A stretch of 7,256 nt of DNA, from positions 1 through 7,256 of the forward strand of contig JBAQZJ010000431.1 of NCBI GenBank assembly GCA_049790855.1, in the 5' to 3' direction. Shown piece by piece: positions 1 to 4,615 of this stretch. Source of the DNA: JACCRE01 sp049790855 (lineage in GTDB: Bacteria; Planctomycetota; Planctomycetia; Planctomycetales; Planctomycetaceae). The position numbers were made by a program, and so were the translations under genes. Below the pieces are notes generated by a model. That model saw only the letters and a program-made list of their open reading frames with translations. It made no database searches and was not told the DNA's origin. Each line of letters begins with the position of its first letter. Position 1 is the stretch's first letter.

Positions 1-991
1 GGTCTTCGTCGTGCAGCAGCCGCAGTATCGCCGCGGCGTATCCGTCGTCCGATTCGCTGACCAGTCCGCCCCCCGCACGTTCGAGAATCGCCCGGAACGC
101 CGGCAGGTCGCTCGTGACGACCGGCCGCTGTAACGCGAGGCATTGCGAAAGCATTCCGCTTTGCGCACCGAGATCGTACGGCAGCACGACGACGTCGGCG
201 GCGCTCAGCACGGTGTCGAAGGTGTGCTGCGGAAACTGCCCGCGCAGAAACACGATCCGGTCGCCGTACGGCGAGCTGCGAAGCGTTTCGAACAGTTCCC
301 GCTGATATTCGAGGGCTTCGGTTCCCCGCACCTTGCCCGCCATGACGAGCACGACGTCGGGATCGGCGTCGCACAGTTCCGGCAGGAAGGCCGCCGCCTT
401 GTGGAAGCCTTTCGAGCGACGGAAGTAGCCGCACAGCATGACGACTTTTTTGCCGGCCAGGCCGAGCTTCGCCTTCGCCTCCGGAATCGGCGAAATTTCA
501 CGAACGCCGTGCTCGACGACCTTGATCTTCTGCTGCGGGCCGAACGCTCGTTCGAGCGTCTCTTTCTGGAACGCCTCGTGGACGATGACGGCGTCGCTGT
601 CGGCGATGACGTGCCGCAGCACGATTTCCTGATCGTCGGTCAGCGACTCGTACACCGTGTGCAGCGTCGTGACGACGGGAATCCGCGCGATGCGGAAACG
701 CACCAGCAGATCGCAGACCGCCGCCCCCCTCTGCGGTCCGAACAGCCCGTACTCGTGCTGGATGTGCATGAGGTCGGGGGTGAGCTTGCTGCTCGTCGTG
801 AAGACTTCGGCCGCGAGGTTCGGCGAGTCGTTGTTCGGGACGACGGGAAAGACGTTTCGACCTTCGGCACCGTGATAGCTGACGACGAACGTTTCGTGGC
901 CTCGATCGCGAACGGCGCCTTCCAGGGCCTGCGTATAGGTGGCGATGCCGCACTCGATGGGCGGATAGGTGGAAACGTAGCCGATTCTCAC
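1..991 (-). CDS. Glycosyltransferase family 4 (GT-B fold), C-terminus cut off by window edge
   Basis: Predicted to transfer a sugar from a nucleotide-sugar donor, probably in the cytoplasm for envelope or storage glycan synthesis; donor and acceptor are unknown. I translated the minus strand from a GTG at 991, giving 330 codons open to the edge. The start has a GGGAGGG Shine-Dalgarno (996-1002) 4 bases upstream, and the protein begins directly with the first GT-B strand. Landmarks: STYPPIECGIATYT near residues 7-20, a QHEYGLFG motif at 78-85, VVTTLHTVYES at 106-116, VVEHGV at 158-163, the second Rossmann domain starting with GYFRRSKGF at 188-196, and SAADVVVLPYDLGAQSG at 263-279 followed by ALQRPVV. 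These resemble the GT4 subgroup often found near GH130 genes. The usual E-x7-E pair aligns here with Gly275 and Gln283, so both glutamates are missing. Roughly 40-70 C-terminal residues are probably lost. The GH130 gene lies upstream on the same strand, with a hairpin between them. The family call is firm; the substrate is not. Confidence 0.88.
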   Translation of the reverse strand, partial: MRIGYVSTYPPIECGIATYTQALEGAVRDRGHETFVVSYHGAEGRNVFPVVPNNDSPNLAAEVFTTSSKLTPDLMHIQHEYGLFGPQRGAAVCDLLVRFRIARIPVVTTLHTVYESLTDDQEIVLRHVIADSDAVIVHEAFQKETLERAFGPQQKIKVVEHGVREISPIPEAKAKLGLAGKKVVMLCGYFRRSKGFHKAAAFLPELCDADPDVVLVMAGKVRGTEALEYQRELFETLRSSPYGDRIVFLRGQFPQHTFDTVLSAADVVVLPYDLGAQSGMLSQCLALQRPVVTSDLPAFRAILERAGGGLVSESDDGYAAAILRLLHDED

Positions 992-995
992 GGAG

Positions 996-1002
996 CCCTC
1001 CC
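996..1002 (-). promoter_or_regulatory. Shine-Dalgarno of the glycosyltransferase gene
   Basis: GGGAGGG read on the minus strand, 4 bases before GTG 991. It decides the non-ATG start: no better-supported initiation codon lies nearby, and the encoded protein begins exactly at the family's N-terminal beta strand. Confidence 0.65.
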
Positions 1003-1315
1003 GGCACCGGGAATGTGACCGGAGCCTATCTGGTTCGACCTCGCGATTCGCGCGGAAACGGTCGGTCGCTTGACGGATTCTCGTGTCGCTACGACGAGCC
1101 TCGCACAGAGCGAGTCAGGCGGTTGCGGACCGCCCCGAGGAGACACCGGCGACGCCGCCGCAGAGCTGTCGCGAGCGTCGTACTTCAAATCCGGCTTCTG
1201 ACATCATGATGGCGTGTCGCCGTCGAAACTTCCATCCGGTGATTTCCCGGTGCGTCGTTCGCGTCGGCGCCGAGCGCGACACCGCTCGCGCAGTTCCGTC
1301 CTAAGTACCCAACCA

Positions 1316-1346
1316 GAAACCCGGAATCTCGAAGATTCCGGGTTTC
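1316..1346 (-). terminator. Hairpin, likely terminator after the GH130 gene
   Basis: A perfect 14-base-pair stem (1316-1329 with 1333-1346) closes on a 3-base loop. The arms read GAAACCCGGAATCT and its complement. It lies about 90 bases past the GH130 stop on the minus strand. The stem ends in GGGTTTC followed by TGGTTGGG, so there is no long uninterrupted U-tract; termination is inferred mainly from stem strength and placement. It would separate GH130 transcription from the glycosyltransferase gene. A structured regulatory element or a small repeat is the alternative. Confidence 0.6.
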
Positions 1347-1436
1347 CCAAACACCGTTCGTCGCCAGGAATGCGCAGGGTCCGTGCGGCTCGGCGGAAGC
1401 CTCGCCCTCCCCGACCTTGGTTTTGACGACGGCTTC

Positions 1437-2903
1437 TCAACCGGAAACCCGGCCGGGGCCGGTCAACTTGGCGAGCAACGCCGGCAAATCGACCAGCGCG
1501 ATGCTGCTGGCGTAATCGGCCATCGCATACGGAATGACGAGCGTCTGACCATGGACCTGCCCGCCGCAGCTGTAGACGACGTTCGGCACGTAGCCTTCCC
1601 GCTCGTTTTCATCGGGCGTCAGCAGCGGTTCCCGAGTCCGGCCGATGAGCTTCGAAGGATCGTCGCGGTCGAGCAGGAACGCGCCGATCGAATACTTTCG
1701 CATCGGACCGACGCCGTGGCTGAGCACCAGCCAGCCGGCTTTCGTTTCGATCGGGCTGCCGCAGTTGCCGAGCTGCACGAACTCCCACGGAAACGCCGGC
1801 TTCAACAGCAGTTGCTTCGTGTACCAGAAGTGAATGTTGTCCGAGAACATCAGGAAGACGTTCTCGTTGTCCTGCCGGCTGACGCAGGCGTAAAGACCTT
1901 TGATCTTCCGCGGAAAGAGCGCCAGCCCCTTGTTCTGCACCGCCGGGCCGTTGAGCGTGCTGATCTTGAATCGCTCGAAGTCGCGTGTTTCGAGAAGCTG
2001 CGGAATGAAGACCCGCCCGTTGTAGGCGGTGTAGGTCGCGTAATAGGTGACGGTCCCGTCCTTCTCGGTGAACTGGACGAACCGGGCGTCTTCGATGCCG
2101 CGGGACTCGTTCGGCCCCGACGGAAAGATGATCCGCTCGGAGAGTTTCTGCCCTTCGAGGAACTGGACTTCGTAGTTCGACTCGGCGAGCGTCAGAATGC
2201 CGCCGGCGACGTTGTCGATGTCGGACAGCGGCAGCCGGACGTTCCGCCTGGCGTCCTGCACGGCAGCCCTCAAGGCCGAAAACGGAAAGCGCTCGTCGAG
2301 CATCGCCAGCACGGCGTCGGTGAACGTTCCCGACAGTCCGATCTCGTGCAGCTTCCGCTCGAACAAGACCTTCTCGAAGCTGCGATCGAGCTTCGTTTCG
2401 GACGAGGTGACGAACCGGCTGACGGGGTCGAGCCGGATCTGGTTCGCGGCGTCGATCACGCCGCTGCGAAACACGATCGAGCTGATGTGTCCCTCGCCGG
2501 TCGCCCGCAGGCTGAGCACGAACCTGCGCTCGCCGGCGTCCAGCCGCGACTGATCGGGATGCCAGACCATGCTCGGGTTGAACAGCGCCGCCGACTCGAG
2601 CGAATACTCCTGGGTGAAGTAGGCTCCGATGAGCAATTGCCGCTCGCGGCTGACCGGCAGCCCGGTCGCGAGATGGACCTTGTTTTCCTCGAATCGCCGC
2701 TGGAAATAGTGGACGAGCCGCATGTGCCGTCCCTCGAAATCGCGCAGCACCTGCAGCAGTTCGCGATGGCACTCATCCTCGCCGAGCGCCATGACGCGGG
2801 CGATCACCTTGACCGCGCGATCGGGATTTCCGGGAAAGAACGGCCGAAACAGCACCCGCTTGGGGTCGGGATGCAGGACGATGCCGGTCCGTTGCGCCTT
2901 CAT
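1437..2903 (-). CDS. GH130 family glycoside phosphorylase/hydrolase (mannoside-type), 488 aa
   Basis: GH130 enzymes cleave beta-mannosidic links, mostly by phosphorolysis that releases mannose 1-phosphate; some members are beta-1,2-mannosidases. This protein has no signal peptide, so it probably acts in the cytoplasm. The five-bladed propeller part appears to run from about residue 100 to the end: FNPSMVWHPD at 108-117, GIEDARFV at 269-276 with Asp272 as the expected catalytic acid (the usual EDPR is EDAR here), NKGLALFPRKI at 324-334, GNCGSPIET at 379-387, SHGVGPMRKY at 395-404 and EREGYVPNVVYSCGG at 434-448. His396 and nearby basic residues fit the phosphate-contacting positions I recall for phosphorylases. 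It is longer than compact GH130 proteins (about 300-390 residues) because of an N-terminal extension, with an insertion near 150-230. ATG 2903 is the only good start found, but its Shine-Dalgarno is weak. The promoter at 2979-3006 and the hairpin at 1316-1346 suggest a single-gene unit. The family is certain; substrate, and phosphorylase versus hydrolase, are open. Confidence 0.92.
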   Translation of the reverse strand: MKAQRTGIVLHPDPKRVLFRPFFPGNPDRAVKVIARVMALGEDECHRELLQVLRDFEGRHMRLVHYFQRRFEENKVHLATGLPVSRERQLLIGAYFTQEYSLESAALFNPSMVWHPDQSRLDAGERRFVLSLRATGEGHISSIVFRSGVIDAANQIRLDPVSRFVTSSETKLDRSFEKVLFERKLHEIGLSGTFTDAVLAMLDERFPFSALRAAVQDARRNVRLPLSDIDNVAGGILTLAESNYEVQFLEGQKLSERIIFPSGPNESRGIEDARFVQFTEKDGTVTYYATYTAYNGRVFIPQLLETRDFERFKISTLNGPAVQNKGLALFPRKIKGLYACVSRQDNENVFLMFSDNIHFWYTKQLLLKPAFPWEFVQLGNCGSPIETKAGWLVLSHGVGPMRKYSIGAFLLDRDDPSKLIGRTREPLLTPDENEREGYVPNVVYSCGGQVHGQTLVIPYAMADYASSIALVDLPALLAKLTGPGRVSG

Positions 2904-2978
2904 GACCAGATCCGGTCGATCATCCTGGGCAGGAAACTGCCGACGGCGCGTCGTCGTGCGCTCGTCGTCGAGCGACGG

Positions 2979-3006
2979 ATTCTAAGCGGGCCGGTGCGAT
3001 GTGCAA
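2979..3006 (-). promoter_or_regulatory. Candidate sigma70-like promoter for the GH130 gene
   Basis: Read on the minus strand, TTGCAC (3001-3006) is followed after 16 bases by TAGAAT (2979-2984). The -10 matches the consensus at 5 of 6 positions; the -35 matches only TTG. It lies about 75 bases before ATG 2903 and just past the palindrome at 3022-3080, which fits a unit separated from the lipoprotein gene upstream. Found by eye. Confidence 0.4.
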
Positions 3007-3021
3007 CGCGCGCCAAGAAAG

Positions 3022-3080
3022 TTTAGCCGCGACCAACGGGAGCGCGTGACGAAACGCGCTCCCTGACGGTCGCGGCTAAA
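3022..3080. repeat. Dispersed palindromic repeat (REP-like), probably also terminating the lipoprotein gene
   Basis: Outer arms of 13 bases (3022-3034 and 3068-3080, tttagccgcgacc and its complement) and inner arms of 10 bases (3038-3047 and 3054-3063, gggagcgcgt and its complement) pair perfectly. They are separated by small asymmetric internal loops (aac against tgac) and closed by a 6-base loop. Twenty bases of the right half (3057-3076) recur exactly, in inverse orientation, at 7218-7237, which shows a dispersed family rather than a one-off hairpin. It lies 15 bases after the lipoprotein stop; on the minus strand the stem is followed by CTTTCTT, so it could also end that transcript. A non-autonomous element moved by a REP-associated transposase is possible but not shown here. 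Confidence 0.8.
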
Positions 3081-3095
3081 GGAGGCCAGGTGAAA

Positions 3096-4298
3096 TCACC
3101 GTCGTCCGCGGGGCGTCGAGACCTTCACGGCCGAGACCTTGTAACCGCCGCCTTCCCGCTTGGCGGTGATGGTGAGCGTCTGCCCGGAGCCGTTGCGAAC
3201 GACGAACGTCTTCGAACCGGATCCGTCGCGCATGCTGAGCAGTTGAGCGCCGGCCGACATCGTTTTGACCTTCTCGATCAAGGCCGCGTCGGCTTTCCCG
3301 TCGCGCAGCGGAGCGAGCACCGGATCGGTCGCCTTTTCGCTGATGAGGGCGTCGAGGCCCGTCGTTTCACCGGCTTGAAGCTTGATGACGAGTTGTTGCA
3401 CGGCGTACTCGGCCGTTCCTTCGTCAAATTGCTTCGCCGGCCCTCCGCCGCCCGAACCGTCGGGTCCGCCCGAGGATCCCTCGGCCCCCGGTACGCCGGT
3501 CGGAGCGCCTTCCGGCATCGCGAGATCGGTTCCGTGCGCGCCGCCCGGACCGGCTGGCAGTTCGCCCGGCGCAGCGATCTCGGCGCCGGCGGATGTTCCG
3601 GCATTCGACGAACCGTCACCACCAAGCACGCCGGCGGCGAGACCGCTCAGCCAATCGCCCGTCGTCGCCTTTTCGCCTTGGGCCGTCCCTCCGCTCGTGG
3701 CCGCAGCGGTCGCCGGCTGACCGTGCGCCGCACCGGGGCCGGCACTGGTTGCGCCCCCGCCGTGTGCTGCCCCCGGACCGGCGCTGGTCATGCCGGCATG
3801 CGAATCGCCCGGAGCGCTCGTCGCTCCACCACCATGTGCCGCGCTTGAACCACCGCCATGTGCCGCGCTCGAACCGGCACTGGTCACTTCGCCGCCATGC
3901 CCGGCCCCCGGACCGCCGTGAGCACCGGCAGACGAAGCGACTCCCAGCGGTGCGCCCGGCGTCGACCCTCCGTGTGCCCCCATGGGCGCCGCCGGCATCG
4001 GTCCGCCATGAGGATCGGCAGGCGTTCCCGGCATCGATCCGCCGTGAGCATCGGCAGGCGCCGCCGGAGTCGACCCGCCATGGGCGCCGCCTGGTGCTCC
4101 GACCATCGGCGCTCCTGGTGCTCCGTGTGCGGCTCCGGCCGGGTCGTGAGAGGCACCGGGGGCGGGTGTCGAAGTCGCTGCCGTTTCCACGGGTTCGGAG
4201 GTTTCGCCGCCACAGCCGGCCAGTGCCAGCGGTCCGCAGGCGAACGCCGCCAACCATTGCTTCCGAACGAACCACCGCGCGCGAGCGACACCGAACAT
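3096..4298 (-). CDS. His/Gly/Pro/Ala-rich repeat lipoprotein, 400 aa
   Basis: Probably membrane-anchored and exported; function unknown. The N-terminus has basic residues (Arg6, Arg8, Arg12, Lys13), a short hydrophobic stretch and a lipobox LAGC, with Cys29 as the predicted lipidated residue. Residues 30-290 are low-complexity Ala/Gly/Pro/Ser sequence with 14 histidines between 51 and 255, nine of them in HGG (73, 85, 97, 109, 127, 134, 147, 155, 179). This part is probably disordered; metal binding by the histidines is speculation. The C-terminal 110 residues (about 290-400) look folded: amphipathic helices, then a strand-rich end (SKTFVVRNG, QTLTITAKR, GYKVSAVKVS). This resembles NTF2-like small lipoprotein domains, though I cannot assign a family. 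An in-frame TAG lies eight codons upstream of ATG 4298, so no longer form is possible. The Shine-Dalgarno is weak. A candidate promoter lies at 4392-4420 and a palindrome follows the stop. Confidence 0.85.
   Translation of the reverse strand: MFGVARARWFVRKQWLAAFACGPLALAGCGGETSEPVETAATSTPAPGASHDPAGAAHGAPGAPMVGAPGGAHGGSTPAAPADAHGGSMPGTPADPHGGPMPAAPMGAHGGSTPGAPLGVASSAGAHGGPGAGHGGEVTSAGSSAAHGGGSSAAHGGGATSAPGDSHAGMTSAGPGAAHGGGATSAGPGAAHGQPATAAATSGGTAQGEKATTGDWLSGLAAGVLGGDGSSNAGTSAGAEIAAPGELPAGPGGAHGTDLAMPEGAPTGVPGAEGSSGGPDGSGGGGPAKQFDEGTAEYAVQQLVIKLQAGETTGLDALISEKATDPVLAPLRDGKADAALIEKVKTMSAGAQLLSMRDGSGSKTFVVRNGSGQTLTITAKREGGGYKVSAVKVSTPRGRR
3711..3788 (-). repeat. Two 39-base in-frame tandem units in the lipoprotein gene
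   Basis: Residues 171-196 consist of two 13-residue units, TSAGPGAAHGGGA and TSAGPGAAHGQPA, differing only near the end. They suggest recent duplication in the low-complexity region. Confidence 0.75.
3825..3872 (-). repeat. Two 24-base in-frame tandem units in the lipoprotein gene
   Basis: Residues 143-158 are SSAAHGGG twice. The two DNA copies agree at 21 of 24 bases and all three differences are in third codon positions, so the protein repeat is exact while the DNA has drifted. Confidence 0.8.
3942..4085 (-). repeat. Four 36-base in-frame units encoding a 12-residue HGG repeat
   Basis: Residues 72-119 form four 12-residue units starting AHGGSTPAAPAD, AHGGSMPGTPAD, PHGGPMPAAPMG and AHGGSTPGAPLG. 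Histidine, the glycine pair and the prolines keep an exact period of 12 (His73, 85, 97, 109). Copy number may vary between strains, as tandem repeats often do. Confidence 0.8.
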
Positions 4299-4391
4299 GG
4301 AAGACCGCCTGTGGAAGGGCTACGAACGCAAGAGCCGGAACCGGCACAGCAGTGCGCCCGGCCGCGGAACGCAGCCGAACAAGATGCTTTC

Positions 4392-4420
4392 ATGCTAAAC
4401 CCGCCTCTCGACTCTCACAA
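4392..4420 (-). promoter_or_regulatory. Candidate sigma70-like promoter for the lipoprotein gene
   Basis: On the minus strand TTGTGA (4415-4420) is followed after exactly 17 bases by TAGCAT (4392-4397). Each hexamer matches consensus at 4 of 6 positions. It would leave a leader of about 85-90 bases before ATG 4298. Found by eye; moderate matches like this also arise by chance. Confidence 0.35.
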
Positions 4421-4604
4421 GTGCCTGTCGATGCTTCCAGGTCGTTTTACCGGTCGATACACAGACGGATCGGATGATTCGTCGATTGCCAGCCGGCGCC
4501 TGAACGCACGGTTTCCGAGCCGCCACCGCCTCGAATAGCGCAACACCGCCGCCGAATCAGGCTCCGGGAACATGACGGCCATGTCGGCCGCCTGTTCCAG
4601 ACGC

Positions 4605-4610
4605 GGAGAG
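4605..4610 (+). promoter_or_regulatory. Shine-Dalgarno of the membrane protein gene
   Basis: GGAGAG ends 5 bases before ATG 4616. This supports the start that places the first cysteine of the zinc-ribbon motif at residue 7. Confidence 0.65.
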
Positions 4611-4615
4611 ACACG

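Larger units (their letters stand above)
992..1436. other. Intergenic region (445 bases) without a supported gene
   Basis: Short open frames here translate to arginine/serine-rich sequence with no domain, and some cross the 1316-1346 hairpin, so I call none. The region should hold the promoter of the glycosyltransferase on the minus strand, but I found no convincing -35/-10 pair. A 10-base perfect palindrome (catcatgatg) sits at 1203-1212 and is too short to interpret. The only strong element is the 1316-1346 hairpin. Confidence 0.6.
4299..4615. other. Divergent intergenic region (317 bases)
   Basis: Separates the minus-strand lipoprotein from the plus-strand membrane protein and should contain promoters for both. 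I see one candidate for the lipoprotein (4392-4420) in the locally AT-richer part, and none that is convincing for the membrane protein. Small inverted repeats such as gccggaaccggc near 4334-4345 are too short to interpret. No small gene is supported. Confidence 0.6.

Noticed and set aside
143..1018. 291-codon open frame on the plus strand over the glycosyltransferase
   Set aside because: It is the antisense shadow of a frame with clear GT4 motifs, which extends open to the window edge.
1078..1106. Possible promoter for the glycosyltransferase (GAGAAT as -10)
   Set aside because: The hexamer 17 bases upstream (TGCGAG) does not resemble a -35 box, and no alternative spacing improves it.
1204..1440. 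Small minus-strand open frame (78 codons) between the GH130 and GT4 genes
   Set aside because: It crosses the strong hairpin and overlaps the end of GH130, is arginine-rich without a recognisable pattern, and I saw no ribosome-binding site for it.
1383..3026. 547-codon open frame on the plus strand over the GH130 gene
   Set aside because: It lies antisense to a clear GH130 protein, runs across the promoter and hairpin region, and its translation resembles no protein family.
3090..3848. Plus-strand GTG frame (252 codons) with a perfect AAAGGAGG five bases upstream
   Set aside because: The ribosome-binding match is striking, but the product is basic low-complexity sequence antisense to the lipoprotein, which has a proper lipobox and a folded C-terminal domain. 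The AAAGG part comes from the end of the palindrome, so the match is probably coincidental.
3711..4085. Possible CRISPR-like repeat array
   Set aside because: The repeats are in-frame codon repeats of 24, 36 and 39 bases within a coding region, have no unique spacers, and differ mainly at third codon positions.
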